Assembly: GCF_041355105.1 (NCBI RefSeq)
Contig: NZ_JBFUPK010000004.1
Span: 1-64,000 of the forward strand
Source of the DNA: Terriglobus sp. RCC_193
GTDB lineage: Bacteria > Acidobacteriota > Terriglobia > Terriglobales > Acidobacteriaceae
DNA: 64,000 bases
Reading direction: 5' to 3'
The notes below the pieces were generated by a model. It worked only from the letters and a program-made list of their open reading frames with translations, had not been told where the DNA came from and did no database searches. The position numbers and the translations under genes were made by a program. Of the stretch, positions 15,658-24,532 are shown piece after piece; the first letter of the stretch is position 1, and the number at the start of each line of letters is the position of its first letter.

Positions 15658-18585
15658 TTAGAGCTTTTCAAGCTGGGCGAACTTCTCCACCAGCTTCTTC
15701 ACGCCGTGCTGTCGAAATTCTACCGTAATCTTGGCGTCGGAACCCGAACCTTCTCGCGATACCACCCTGCCTTCGCCATATTTTGGGTGCCGGACGCCTG
15801 TGCCGCGGCTTAATTCGGTGGATCCGGTGGATTCCGGGATATCCATCTTCGGGCGCGATCCACCGCCAAACTTCCCAGATCCGCCGAAGAAACTGGCAAT
15901 GTTGTCGATGCTGTTGGGGTTTGCGGGCTTCTTGTGAGCACCAAATTGCAGGCCGTAGTTGCTTTTTGGCTTCTGAGGGGGCGTGGCGCCGGTCTGGTCC
16001 TCGTCCTCGTAACTGTAGTGGCGTTCGCCAGAGTCGTCGTCGCCACGTTTCTTGCCCCAGCGATTGCCACCGTAACGGTTGCCGCCGTATTCGCTGCGGA
16101 AGGCCGGGCGGTCCTCAGGCGAGCCGAGGTCTTCTACCAGGCGTGAAGGAATCTCTTCCAGGAACCGCGAGCCCACGCTGGCATCCGGCATATCCGAGCC
16201 GTAGCGCCGACGATACCGTGCACGGGTAAGAACCAGCGTGTCCATCGCTCGTGTCATGCCCACGTAGCAGAGACGGCGTTCTTCTTCCAGGCCATTCGGA
16301 TCCTGCAGCGTGCGCGAAGAAGGGAACAGACCTTCTTCCATGCCGCAGAGGAAGACCAGTGGGAATTCCAGGCCCTTGGATGCATGCAGCGTCATCAGCG
16401 TGACACGCGCGTCCATGTTGATGCTGTCGGCGTCGCTGACAAGCGCAGCGTGGTCCAGGAAGTCAGCAAGCGTTTCGCCACGTTCCTGCGCATCCTGCGC
16501 AGCGTTGGCAAGTTCCTTCAGGTTTTCAATGCGGCTGAAGGATTCTGGTGTGCCTTCGTTTTCAAGCTGTTTGATGTAGCCGCTGCGATCGTTCAGGAAT
16601 TTAATCAACTCTGGCAGCGTGGCCGGATCGCCGGGCGCACGGAAACCATCGATGCGAGTGCTGGTTTCAATCGGTGCAACAGGCGACGATTCAACGACCG
16701 GAGCAGCCTTCTCGCGAAGCTCCGCAAACATATCCTGGGTGGTCCGCTTGTTCTTCTTGGCGGCCTGTTGCTTGTTTGCCTCAAACGGATTGAATGAAAC
16801 CGACTGTTTCGGAGTATCGAAGAGTGACGGCGTGGCGTCGCTGCCATCGAACGAGAAGTTGAAACCGGTATCGCCACTTTCGCTGTCGGCACTCGCAGCC
16901 AGAGCGAGAGGCTCTTCTTCCGTGTAGCCGAAGTCGAAGCTGGCATCTTCGATGTGCGCATTCTCAGGCGCAATGGTACTGCGCTCTTCGCTGGGACCAA
17001 AGTCGAAGCCAAAATTGAAGCTGGTGTCGAACGATGTATCTTCGCTCGCATCACTTTCGGTGGATGCGTTTTCTTCTGCGCCGACGAACTCTGTTTCTGT
17101 TGCAAGGCCTGCATCGGCAGCGAGTACTTCTCCGAAGTTCTCACCGAGCATGGCGCGCGCATCTTTGATGAGTTGTTGAAAACCCTTCAGCGCGGTGAGT
17201 GCACGCGCGGGTAGAAGCTGCTGTTCGTGTGCGCGGTCAATCGCTTCCCACGTGCTCATACCCGTGGTCAACGCAATGCGCTCCAGCGTTTCCATCGTTG
17301 TTTTGCCGATGCCGCGTGGTGGTGAATTGACGACGCGGTTGAGTGCGATCGAATCGTTCGGGTTCTGCACCAGCTTCAGGTAGCTGAGCAGGTCCTTCAC
17401 TTCCGCACGATCGTAGAAGCTGAAGCCACCGACCATGTGGTACTGGATGTTGTAACGGCGCAGCGATTCTTCTACCAGTCGCGATTGCGAATTGGTGCGA
17501 TACAGCACCGCACACTTTGGTGTATCGCCTGCTTGCGTGGTTTCGCGGATGTAAGTGGCGATGCGATCCGCAATGAACAACGCTTCATTCTCGCCATCGG
17601 GTGCTTCGTAATAGCCGATAAGCGAGCCGCCTTCGCGCGTGGTGAATAGCTCTTTGCCCTTGCGCTGCGTGTTGTTGCGGACAACTGCTCCCGCGCCTTC
17701 GAGAATGATCTGCGTGGAGCGGTAGTTCTGTTCCAGGCGAATGATTTTCGTGTTTTCGAAGTCTTTCTCGAAGTCGAGAATGTTCTTGATGTCTGCGCCG
17801 CGCCAACTATAGATGGACTGATCTTCATCGCCCACCACGCAGACGTTGCCATGTTTGCCGCTGAGCAATCGCATCAACTCGTACTGAGGGCGATTGGTGT
17901 CCTGATACTCGTCAATGAGTAGATAGCGATATTTGCGCTGATAACGTTCGCGGACTTCCTGACTGGTCTTCAGCAGGCGCACAGTCTCCAGCAGGAGATC
18001 GTCGAAATCCATCGCGTTGTTCTTGTTCAACTCATCTTTGTAGATTTTGAAGATGTGTGCGATGCGCTCTTCCAGCGGGTTAGTCGATGCCAGGAAGTAT
18101 TCCTGTGGATCGATCATGTGGTTCTTCGCCCACGAAATGCGTCCCAGTGCGACGCGCGGCTTCAACTGTTTGTCATCCACCCCAAGGCGCTTCAGTGCCT
18201 GCTTCACAATGGCCTGCTGATCGGATTCGTCGTAGATGGCGAAGCTCTTCGTCAGCCCCACACCATTCACACGGAGTGCTTCGATGTCGCGACGCAGCGT
18301 GCGCACGCAAAGCGAGTGGAACGTGGAGATCAATGGCTTTGCCAGCGACGAGTGGCCAATAAGGCCGTCCACGCGCTCCGCCATCTCTTTCGCCGCCTTG
18401 TTCGTAAAGGTAACGGCAAGGATGGAGTCGGCAGGCACGCCTTTGTCTTCGATCAGGTGCGCAATACGATGCGTGATGACACGCGTCTTACCAGAGCCAG
18501 CACCGGCGAGCAGAAGGACAGGGCCGTCTATCGTCAGCACGCCTTCCTGCTGCTGCGGATTCATCTTTTCCAGGAAACGCGACAC
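15658..18585 (-). CDS. pcrA: UvrD/PcrA-type superfamily 1 DNA helicase
   Basis: A 3'-5' SF1A helicase acting in nucleotide excision repair and removal of replication roadblocks. Visible motifs: Q motif with NPQQQEGV, Walker A AGAGSGKT (27-34), TFTNKAAKEM, motif II LLIDEYQDTN (222-231), VGDEDQSIYSWRGA (251-264), LEQNYRST, LMTLHASKGLEFPLVFL (730-746) and VGMTRA. The C-terminal 50 residues form the Tudor-like domain that binds RNA polymerase (GTGVRHPKYGEGRVVS). Residues about 495-648 are an acidic low-complexity insertion with three F-D/N-x-F blocks (519-530, 550-558, 575-583), which explains the length of 975 against about 720 in typical members. It starts with MSRFLEKMNPQQ. Confidence 0.95.
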   Translation of the reverse strand: MSRFLEKMNPQQQEGVLTIDGPVLLLAGAGSGKTRVITHRIAHLIEDKGVPADSILAVTFTNKAAKEMAERVDGLIGHSSLAKPLISTFHSLCVRTLRRDIEALRVNGVGLTKSFAIYDESDQQAIVKQALKRLGVDDKQLKPRVALGRISWAKNHMIDPQEYFLASTNPLEERIAHIFKIYKDELNKNNAMDFDDLLLETVRLLKTSQEVRERYQRKYRYLLIDEYQDTNRPQYELMRLLSGKHGNVCVVGDEDQSIYSWRGADIKNILDFEKDFENTKIIRLEQNYRSTQIILEGAGAVVRNNTQRKGKELFTTREGGSLIGYYEAPDGENEALFIADRIATYIRETTQAGDTPKCAVLYRTNSQSRLVEESLRRYNIQYHMVGGFSFYDRAEVKDLLSYLKLVQNPNDSIALNRVVNSPPRGIGKTTMETLERIALTTGMSTWEAIDRAHEQQLLPARALTALKGFQQLIKDARAMLGENFGEVLAADAGLATETEFVGAEENASTESDASEDTSFDTSFNFGFDFGPSEERSTIAPENAHIEDASFDFGYTEEEPLALAASADSESGDTGFNFSFDGSDATPSLFDTPKQSVSFNPFEANKQQAAKKNKRTTQDMFAELREKAAPVVESSPVAPIETSTRIDGFRAPGDPATLPELIKFLNDRSGYIKQLENEGTPESFSRIENLKELANAAQDAQERGETLADFLDHAALVSDADSINMDARVTLMTLHASKGLEFPLVFLCGMEEGLFPSSRTLQDPNGLEEERRLCYVGMTRAMDTLVLTRARYRRRYGSDMPDASVGSRFLEEIPSRLVEDLGSPEDRPAFRSEYGGNRYGGNRWGKKRGDDDSGERHYSYEDEDQTGATPPQKPKSNYGLQFGAHKKPANPNSIDNIASFFGGSGKFGGGSRPKMDIPESTGSTELSRGTGVRHPKYGEGRVVSREGSGSDAKITVEFRQHGVKKLVEKFAQLEKL

Positions 18586-18646
18586 GATACGAGAGGACTC
18601 CAGACCTCTTCATTTTATCGTGTCTACCTGCTGTGGATGAAGAGCG

Positions 18647-19336
18647 CTACTGGACGATGCCACCGTTGTTCTGTGGAATGATTTTCACGCTGTTCGCGCG
18701 GCAGGCACGCAGGCTCTGGCAGGCAATGGCGTGGATGTCTTTGTCAAAGCACGCCTCGATGGCCGTGAGTTGGTTGTTGCCGCAGGAGAGGTTAAAGCTG
18801 CCCTGTGGGAATGTCGGGTTCGCTTTGTAGAACAGTGTGAGGATCTGCGCCGGCGTCATCTGCGCCTGGTGGTCCAGAGACTGGAAGAACTCTGGAATGG
18901 TAACCGATGTATAAGCCTGGCGAGCTGTGCCGAAGAAGCCTTCCGGTGACAAAGTGGTACAGGTGCCGTGCTTATTCCATTCATGCTTCAGCAGCGAGAG
19001 GTTCGGCGTCATGTCCAGATTGCGTTCGGGGTTCCGAGGGCCGGGGCGATATGCACAGGAGGAAGGATACGTTCCGTTAAAGTTCTGCGGCCACAATCCG
19101 TGAAGCACAAATGCATGTGGCGCGGAACACTCCATATCTTTTCCCGCGCTATCCCGCTCATTAGGACTTAGCGTCTTCATGTTGTCGCAGAAGGCAGGCG
19201 CCCACGACAAATTCAATACGTAGTAATCAAACTGGCCCGGCGCTGATTTGATCTCTTGTGCTGAAGCTCGTGGTGTTATGTGTCCAAGAACGGACGCTGC
19301 AATTACAAAAGCGGACAGTAAGTAGGAACGTCGCAT
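18647..19336 (-). CDS. Secreted ribonuclease T2
   Basis: An exported endoribonuclease of the T2 family, cleaving single-stranded RNA through a 2',3'-cyclic phosphate, probably periplasmic or extracellular and used for nutrient RNA. The signal peptide covers about residues 1-26 (RRSYLLSAFVIAAS core, ASAQ cleavage). Both active-site blocks are present: FVLHGLWPQ (His79) and KHEWNKHGTC (His118, Glu119, Lys122, His123). The frame opens earlier, but this ATG has GGAGAA five bases upstream and begins the signal peptide, so it is the better start. Length of 229 is normal for bacterial members. Confidence 0.93.
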   Translation of the reverse strand: MRRSYLLSAFVIAASVLGHITPRASAQEIKSAPGQFDYYVLNLSWAPAFCDNMKTLSPNERDSAGKDMECSAPHAFVLHGLWPQNFNGTYPSSCAYRPGPRNPERNLDMTPNLSLLKHEWNKHGTCTTLSPEGFFGTARQAYTSVTIPEFFQSLDHQAQMTPAQILTLFYKANPTFPQGSFNLSCGNNQLTAIEACFDKDIHAIACQSLRACRANSVKIIPQNNGGIVQ

Positions 19337-19518
19337 CGGCTTCTCCGTAAATTGAGAGTAAACGTATGCGTGTATGACGGTTCTGTAAATCTTCGAATCC
19401 TTAGGAATGGCGCGTGTTTTGTGGTGCGGTGGTTGCTGATCAAGAGACATCGAAGCATTGCTAAAACTTTTTTGAAAAAAGTATGGAACGGAAGCATTCG
19501 TGCCACGTATCAGTCAGT

Positions 19519-19556
19519 GCGCGAACGATGTTCAACTTGCAAGGGAACTTCGCCAG
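19519..19556 (+). promoter_or_regulatory. Conserved 5' leader of small exported protein, copy 1
   Basis: A stretch of about 38 bases upstream of the small exported protein gene is nearly repeated upstream of its paralogue (20244-20283): GCGCG-(A)-ACGATGTT, then TTGCA, then GGG-ACTTCGC-AGC. Since the two coding regions have diverged far more, the leader may be a shared regulatory or RNA element, lying 30 bases from the start codon. Confidence 0.55.
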
Positions 19557-19585
19557 CCTTAACGCATCATTCAGGAGAAGTCACC

Positions 19586-19897
19586 ATGATCCGTCGTACC
19601 GTTTCCGCAATCGTCCTCGCCGCCTGCACCTTTGCACCGGTTGCATCCCATGCATTTCCTCTCTTTGGCAAGAACGATAGCGCTCAGGCCAAGGTAAAGA
19701 TGGTGAAACTGACGCTGAAGAATAAGAGTGCTGCGCCGATGGAAGTGCTTATCGAAGACAAGAGCGTGACACTGGCCGCGAATGGCGGCGAGTATGCACT
19801 GAACGCTCCGGAAGGAACCAAGGTCTATGGAGCGGATAAGAGTGTGAAGGTTACCGTCACGCGTGACCTTGCAGGCACGGTCTGCTCTTTCCGCTAA
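19586..19897 (+). CDS. Small exported protein, paralogue of the next gene
   Basis: A 103-residue protein with a clear signal peptide (MIRRTVSAIVLAACTFAPVA, cleavage near SHA-F) and a mature part of about 80 residues predicted to be all-beta: KMVKLTLKNKS, a VTLAANGGEY segment and a Val/Thr-rich end finishing CSFR. It resembles the following gene in the same order (LKNxS, PVTLAANGE, GTxxxGxDxxVKxTV, ASFR/CSFR). The longer open frame upstream is ignored because AGGAGA precedes this ATG. I recognise no named family. Probably periplasmic; function unknown. Confidence 0.8.
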   Translation: MIRRTVSAIVLAACTFAPVASHAFPLFGKNDSAQAKVKMVKLTLKNKSAAPMEVLIEDKSVTLAANGGEYALNAPEGTKVYGADKSVKVTVTRDLAGTVCSFR

Positions 19898-19930
19898 AGC
19901 ATTCACAACACATTTTTCAAACAGGTTCGA

Positions 19931-19955
19931 TTCGAGGGCAGCGGCTGCCCTCGAA
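19931..19955 (+). terminator. GC-rich hairpin after small exported protein 1
   Basis: A perfect 11-bp stem (TTCGAGGGCAG with CTGCCCTCGAA, three-base loop) 33 bases after the stop. The T-tail is poor, so it may be an mRNA-stabilising hairpin and not a true terminator. Confidence 0.5.
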
Positions 19956-19990
19956 TTGCTCTCCCTTAGAAAACGCCGCGGTCGTGAGCT

Positions 19991-20026
19991 GGACGTGAGG
20001 AAATCCCTGCCTCACGTCCGTTTTTT
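19991..20026 (+). terminator. Rho-independent terminator
   Basis: GGACGTGAGG and CCTCACGTCC form a perfect 10-bp stem with a nine-base loop, followed by G and six T. It ends the transcript of the first small exported protein. Confidence 0.85.
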
Positions 20027-20311
20027 GTGTCGCAGTATTTCCGGGGAAAGGTTAGTTTGGCTAACCAAAAAATAGAAATAAATCCACGGCCAAATAACAC
20101 TTGTCAAGTTTTCAGGCAGTAAATGTCGGCTGCAGAATCAAAGGCACGCCGGTATTCGGAAACCATTCCAGAAAAAACCGTTAATACCTCATAAAAAACT
20201 ACTTTTCCGGGTAACTTTTCTTAGTTGAAGAGCGTATAACTTCATGCGCGACGATGTTTCAATTGCAGTGGGACTTCGCTAGCAACACAAGTAGTACTTG
20301 GAGAAGTCAAC
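20027..20311. other. Intergenic region between the paralogous small exported genes
   Basis: A short hairpin GGTTAG-tttgg-CTAACC (20050-20066), an A/T-rich stretch (20066-20230) that would suit a promoter, and the second copy of the conserved leader (20244-20283). No reading frame is supported. Confidence 0.5.
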
Positions 20312-20626
20312 ATGAATAAGTTCAACACTGCTCTCGTCCTTGCCGCCTGTACTCTCGCACCACTGGCATCGCACGCCGCCGATAAGAAGACCGAAGACAA
20401 CAATGCGAACATTGCACAGGCCAAGGGGCCCGTGGTGCATGTCACGCTGAAGAACCGCAGCGACGTATCCCAGGACCTAATGGTTCAGGGAAAGCCGGTG
20501 ACGCTGGCAGCAAACGGCGAAGTGAAAGTCAACGTGCCTGCAGGCACCCAGATTCTGGGTACGGATGGAACCGTGAAACTGACGATCGTGAAGGAATACG
20601 ATCACGCAACGGCTTCGTTCCGGTAA
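20312..20626 (+). CDS. Small exported protein, paralogue of the previous gene
   Basis: A 104-residue protein with a signal peptide (NKFNTALVLAACTLAPLA, cleavage near SHA-A), a short charged spacer (DKKTEDNNANIAQAKG) and a beta-rich region VVHVTLKNRSDVSQDLMVQG, KPVTLAANGEVKV, ending ASFR. GGAGA precedes the ATG. Together with the gene upstream it forms a tandem duplication that keeps the 5' leader, each copy with its own terminator. No known family is recognised; likely periplasmic. Confidence 0.8.
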   Translation: MNKFNTALVLAACTLAPLASHAADKKTEDNNANIAQAKGPVVHVTLKNRSDVSQDLMVQGKPVTLAANGEVKVNVPAGTQILGTDGTVKLTIVKEYDHATASFR

Positions 20627-20734
20627 GAAGAAAGCAAAGAGCACGGGCCTGCTCCTGAAGGTCCATGGAATACCAACCTTCCCGCGACCAGCCATCAGAG
20701 ACTGAGTTTGTGGGACTGACAATCACCAAAGGAT

Positions 20735-20780
20735 GGACGTGGCGCACGCTGCAATCGCGCGCCACGTCCTTTTCTTTTTT
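20735..20780 (+). terminator. Rho-independent terminator
   Basis: GGACGTGGCGC and GCGCCACGTCC form a perfect 11-bp stem with a 13-base loop, followed by TTTTCTTTTTT. It lies about 110 bases after the second small exported protein. Confidence 0.85.
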
Positions 20781-20819
20781 GCAGAACCCGTCCTTCGTGG
20801 ACGTTTATGCTCAGACAAG

Positions 20820-21377
20820 ATGCGATTGAAAACATTGTGTGTCTTTTGCGCTTCAGCAAGCGGAGCGCGAGTGGAGTACAGGCAGGATGCTGAGGCATTG
20901 GGTATTGAACTGGCACGTCGGGGTATTGGCCTGGTTTATGGCGGCGCCAGCGTTGGCCTGATGGGCGTCGTGGCGAATGCCACGTTGCAAAACGGCGGTC
21001 GCTGCATTGGTGTGATCCCGCATGTCCTGGTGGATAAGGAAGTATCCAATCTCGGCCTGACAGAGCTGCATGTCGTGGATACGATGCATACGCGCAAAGC
21101 CCTGATGGGCGAGAAGTCGGAAGCGTTTCTTATCCTGCCCGGCGGCTATGGAACGATGGAAGAGTTGTTTGAAGTGCTGACGTGGCAAACATTGCGCCTG
21201 CATGCCAAACCCACGATTCTTCTGAACACTGCAGGGTTTTACGACCGCTTGCTGCAATTTCTGGATCATTGCGTCGAGGAAGGTGTGTTGAAATCTGCAG
21301 CAAGGGCGAATCTGATGGTTGCTACCACGGTAGAGGATGCGCTGGCGCAGATTGAGGCGGCGCTCGCGGCGGAGTGA
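20820..21377 (+). CDS. LOG family protein (nucleoside 5'-monophosphate phosphoribohydrolase)
   Basis: A Rossmann-like protein of the TIGR00730/LOG family, members of which hydrolyse cytokinin riboside 5'-monophosphates or other nucleotides, releasing the base from ribose 5-phosphate. The active-site signature PGGYGTMEE is present near residue 98, preceded by VYGGASVGLMG and followed by EVLTWQTLRLH. Family members were earlier misnamed lysine decarboxylases. The open frame begins further upstream, across a terminator, so the ATG giving MRLKTLCVFCAS is chosen. The natural substrate in this organism is unknown. Confidence 0.9.
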   Translation: MRLKTLCVFCASASGARVEYRQDAEALGIELARRGIGLVYGGASVGLMGVVANATLQNGGRCIGVIPHVLVDKEVSNLGLTELHVVDTMHTRKALMGEKSEAFLILPGGYGTMEELFEVLTWQTLRLHAKPTILLNTAGFYDRLLQFLDHCVEEGVLKSAARANLMVATTVEDALAQIEAALAAE

Positions 21378-21447
21378 ATCCTGCAGGCGGTGAGTGCCAT
21401 CGAAAGAAACGCAATCTTCCAACTGGGAAGATGGGAGCGTTTCATCG

Positions 21448-22503
21448 ATGCCGACTCTATTTGATCCCATTCGCGTAGGCGATCTTGATCTGCCGAATCG
21501 TATTTTTATGGCGCCTTTGACGCGTCTGCGTGGGACGGTGAACCACGTTCCCCGTCCGGAACTGATGGCGGAGTATTATCGCCAGCGCGCTTCGGCCGGA
21601 TTGATCATCAGCGAAGGAACGCCGGTCGATCCAAAGGGTGTGGGGTATCCACAGGTGCCCGGCATCTGGTCATCGGAGCAGGTGGAAGCGTGGAAGCCTA
21701 TTGTGGAAGCGGTCCATCACGCAGGCGGTCGCATCTTTTCACAGATATGGCATGTGGGGCGTATTTCGCATTCTTCATACCTGGATGGCGAACCGCCAGT
21801 CGCGCCCAGCGCGATCGCGGCGGATGGCCATGTCAGTTTGGTGCGTCCCATCACTGCGTTTGAAACGCCTCGCGCATTAACGATTGGAGAAATCCACGAC
21901 GTGGTGGAGCAGTTTGGACGCGCCGCGGAGAATGCAAAGGCCGCCGGTTTCGATGGAGTCGAGCTGCACGGCGCAAATGGTTACCTGCTGGATCAGTTCC
22001 TGCAAAGCGGCAGCAATACACGCCAGGATGAATATGGTGGCTCGATTGAGAATCGCGCGCGGTTAATGTTGCAGGCAACCGACGCTGCGATCGGTGTATT
22101 TGGTGCGGGACGTGTCGGTATGCACCTGGCTCCGCGAAGCGACTCGCATGGCATCAGCGACGCGAATGGGACCGAGACGTTTTCGTACGTGGCAACGGAG
22201 CTGGGGAAGCGGAAGATCGCGTTTCTGATGGCGCGTGAGCACGAAGCTGCGGATAGCCGTGGGCCGCTGTTGAAGAAGTTGTTTGGCGGCGTTTATGTGG
22301 CGAATGAAGGATTCACTCTTGAAAGCGCAAATGCCATCATCGCGCGTGGTGATGCGGATGCGGTGGGATTTGGCAAGGAATTTATCGCGAATCCTGATCT
22401 GCCGCGGCGTTTGAAAGAAGGTGTAGCACTCAATGCTCCCAACCCGGCGTCGTTTTATTCGCACGGACCTGAGGGATACACGGACTACCCAGCGCTTCCG
22501 TAA
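21448..22503 (+). CDS. Old Yellow Enzyme family ene-reductase (NemA-like)
   Basis: An FMN-dependent NAD(P)H oxidoreductase of the Old Yellow Enzyme family, reducing activated C=C bonds or nitro compounds such as N-ethylmaleimide. Motifs: PNRIFMAPLTRLRG near the N-terminus, the active-site region QIWHVGRISHSSY, PVAPSAI, and the TIM-barrel FMN segment GVELHGANGYLLDQFLQSGS with YGGSIENRARL. Length of 351 is normal. The chosen ATG matches the family N-terminus (MPTLFDPIRVGDLDLPNR). It stands alone and converges on the TM-helix gene. Confidence 0.93.
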   Translation: MPTLFDPIRVGDLDLPNRIFMAPLTRLRGTVNHVPRPELMAEYYRQRASAGLIISEGTPVDPKGVGYPQVPGIWSSEQVEAWKPIVEAVHHAGGRIFSQIWHVGRISHSSYLDGEPPVAPSAIAADGHVSLVRPITAFETPRALTIGEIHDVVEQFGRAAENAKAAGFDGVELHGANGYLLDQFLQSGSNTRQDEYGGSIENRARLMLQATDAAIGVFGAGRVGMHLAPRSDSHGISDANGTETFSYVATELGKRKIAFLMAREHEAADSRGPLLKKLFGGVYVANEGFTLESANAIIARGDADAVGFGKEFIANPDLPRRLKEGVALNAPNPASFYSHGPEGYTDYPALP

Positions 22504-22534
22504 AGGGAGCGCAGGGTAGTCGTTGCCGGGGGCG

Positions 22535-23260
22535 TTAAAAGTGGCGCACGCTGCGGGGTGCGTCACTGTGCTCGTTGGCGCGGTCGATCGGAGTGGCTTT
22601 CTCCGCCGTGCGTTCCATGGAACGCGCCACAACGTCGCGAGAGCCAAGCCCGAAGGCCAGTGCCAGCGCCAGCACCATTCCGCCAAAGAGAATGCCGAAG
22701 CCGATTTCGACGATGCGGCCGCCAACATCAAGATGGTCCAGCACCATGGCTGCGGTGAAGATGAGCACCAGCCACTTCACGCCGAGAGACAGTGCGCGCG
22801 CGTAATTCAATCGCGCATTGACGGCGCTGATGAGGACGGAGCGAGAAAGATAACGGGCAAGAATGGTCCCCGCAATCAGGATGATCAGCGCTCCTACGGA
22901 GTGGGCAAGGTAAGGAAGGATGAACGGCGCAAGATCGCTCGTACCCGCGGCGTCATAGGCTGATACGCCGATGGCAAAGCCCAGCACAACGCACATCCAG
23001 AAGACAACGCGACTGATGAGCAACGAAGGGCTATGCGATGGCGCCCAGTCAGATACACCGGCGGAGTTGCGCTCTCCCACGCGGTCGTCAAAACGAAGAC
23101 GCGTGAGCAGGGCACGGATGCCCCATGCCAGTGCGGCACCGATCAGCGCCAGCAGTATCACCGCCAGCAGTAGGGCCAGTACGCCAGGCAGAAAGACAGC
23201 CAGCTTGGTCAGCACGCGGCTGAAGGAATCCATGAGAGCATCTTTGACTTGCGAAAACAT
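22535..23260 (-). CDS. TM-helix (CmpX/mechanosensitive-channel-like) membrane protein
   Basis: A 241-residue inner-membrane protein with about five hydrophobic segments (near 20-50, 82-102, 112-140, 155-178 and 183-212). The repeated pattern RLRFDDR / ARLNYARALSLGVKWLVLIF / DHLDVGGRIVEIGFGILFGGMVLALALAFGLGSRD is that of the conserved TM-helix family found in small-conductance mechanosensitive-channel-like proteins, without the MscS beta domain. It ends the minus-strand glucan gene series, 30 bases after the degenerate glycosyltransferase gene, so it may be co-transcribed and linked to osmotic response (inference). Confidence 0.75.
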   Translation of the reverse strand: MFSQVKDALMDSFSRVLTKLAVFLPGVLALLLAVILLALIGAALAWGIRALLTRLRFDDRVGERNSAGVSDWAPSHSPSLLISRVVFWMCVVLGFAIGVSAYDAAGTSDLAPFILPYLAHSVGALIILIAGTILARYLSRSVLISAVNARLNYARALSLGVKWLVLIFTAAMVLDHLDVGGRIVEIGFGILFGGMVLALALAFGLGSRDVVARSMERTAEKATPIDRANEHSDAPRSVRHF

Positions 23261-23290
23261 GATGGGAATCTCCTGTGTGTTCCTGACGTG

Positions 23291-24532
23291 CTATGGATTG
23301 AAACGATCTGGCCATCGCCAACGAGAAACCAGATAGGGCTTGTCTGCCTCGAAGGCGCGTACAAGAGTCTCTGGGGGATTTTCTGTGCTGGAGTTGGCTT
23401 GTATGTGTGATGCAACCCAGGCCAGATACAGCGGGGTGAGCGCACCCAAAAGGTGACCGCGGTTAATCGTACGCAGACGGTGCGCCAGCACAAAGTCATA
23501 GACGATGCGCACCCATAATGTATCTGGCATGGTGAAACTCTCCGCAGGCAGACGGGACAGATGTTTCAAGCCAAGAAGTGTTTGTGGCGGTAGCACAAGC
23601 GACCACAGCTCATGCAGGTTGCCGTAGCCGATGCGGAAACTTTCAATCAGCTCTGAAATCTCTTCTGGTGATACAGACGGAGCAGGAAGGTTGACATCGG
23701 GAACGCTGCCGATGGAATGCATGATGGTTGCTGGACGCGTACGTTGCCAATAGCTGGCCTTGGTTTCAATTTCTGTGAAAAGTGACGCGGTCAGCACACC
23801 CAGGATGGTGGCAAGATCAGCAGTGGATGGATGCGGTATTTCGCGAACACCTACGGAAACATCGGCAACAGAGTATCCTGCGGCTGCAGCTTCCACGGTT
23901 GGCCATAGCAGGGCATCCGGTTGTCCTGCCGCAGTTTGCTGTTGTGCGGCTGTGGCCATGCGTTCGGCTGCGCGCGTGGAAAGAGCAAGATCCAGCGCCA
24001 TGGGGAAGGCATTTCGCACGCCGAAGAGTGCGCGTGTCAGTGGATGAAGAATGGCTGCGTTAATCAAGCCATCATGCGGTCCAATGCTGTAGCGGGGAAG
24101 AGCCACATCCGCCTTTTCGGTAAGGACGGCTTCCAGCAAACCTCGCATGGCAGAGGGTGACATTGAGTGTGCTTCAGCGCCCAGCAGCATCCCGCACGAT
24201 GCGTTGTGCGCGCGCATAACTTCATGCAGGCTCAGGTATGCTGCAGCGGTTTGCACGACCAGCGTGTGCATGTTCGCGAGCGATGGATACGGTTGGAGCG
24301 ACAGACCATCCTGATGCCATGAGGCAGCTTCGGGATCGGAAACGGGATAAGCAATCAGCGTGGATGCAGCGCGATCGCCAAGAGCCTCACGTAACACTGT
24401 TAGAAGCGGCTGCAGATGATCGATGGGAGCGTCGGCGTACCATGACCCAAGGCAGATGACGGTTTCTGTGCCTACGTCATGGCTCGCAACCTGTGATTCC
24501 ATGCGCATCTCCATGGCTGCGGTGGTACTCAT
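23291..24532 (-). CDS. GT-A glycosyltransferase-like protein with lost DXD motif
   Basis: A 413-residue protein whose order of segments follows retaining GT-A glycosyltransferases of the mannosylglycerate/glucosylglycerate synthase sort: an N-terminal Rossmann-like half, [20 protein letters not shown] (146-165) then LTRALFGVR, and a helical C-terminal domain with [11 protein letters not shown] and [13 protein letters not shown]. At the place where a metal-binding D-x-D/D-x-D-L would stand it reads GAEAHSMSP (Ala119-Glu120-Ala121). Catalytic activity is therefore doubtful. Its ATG overlaps the treS-mak stop by four bases, so it is tied to trehalose/maltose-1-phosphate metabolism. Identity is inferred from pattern only; function unknown. 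Confidence 0.6.
   Translation of the reverse strand: MSTTAAMEMRMESQVASHDVGTETVICLGSWYADAPIDHLQPLLTVLREALGDRAASTLIAYPVSDPEAASWHQDGLSLQPYPSLANMHTLVVQTAAAYLSLHEVMRAHNASCGMLLGAEAHSMSPSAMRGLLEAVLTEKADVALPRYSIGPHDGLINAAILHPLTRALFGVRNAFPMALDLALSTRAAERMATAAQQQTAAGQPDALLWPTVEAAAAGYSVADVSVGVREIPHPSTADLATILGVLTASLFTEIETKASYWQRTRPATIMHSIGSVPDVNLPAPSVSPEEISELIESFRIGYGNLHELWSLVLPPQTLLGLKHLSRLPAESFTMPDTLWVRIVYDFVLAHRLRTINRGHLLGALTPLYLAWVASHIQANSSTENPPETLVRAFEADKPYLVSRWRWPDRFNP

Noticed and set aside
20820-21377. Lysine decarboxylase
   Set aside because: The PGGYGTMEE signature is that of LOG-type phosphoribohydrolases; the decarboxylase name is a known misannotation.
22063-22731. Minus-strand open frame spanning the ends of the OYE gene and the TM-helix gene
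   Set aside because: Overlaps two supported genes and has no recognisable domain.
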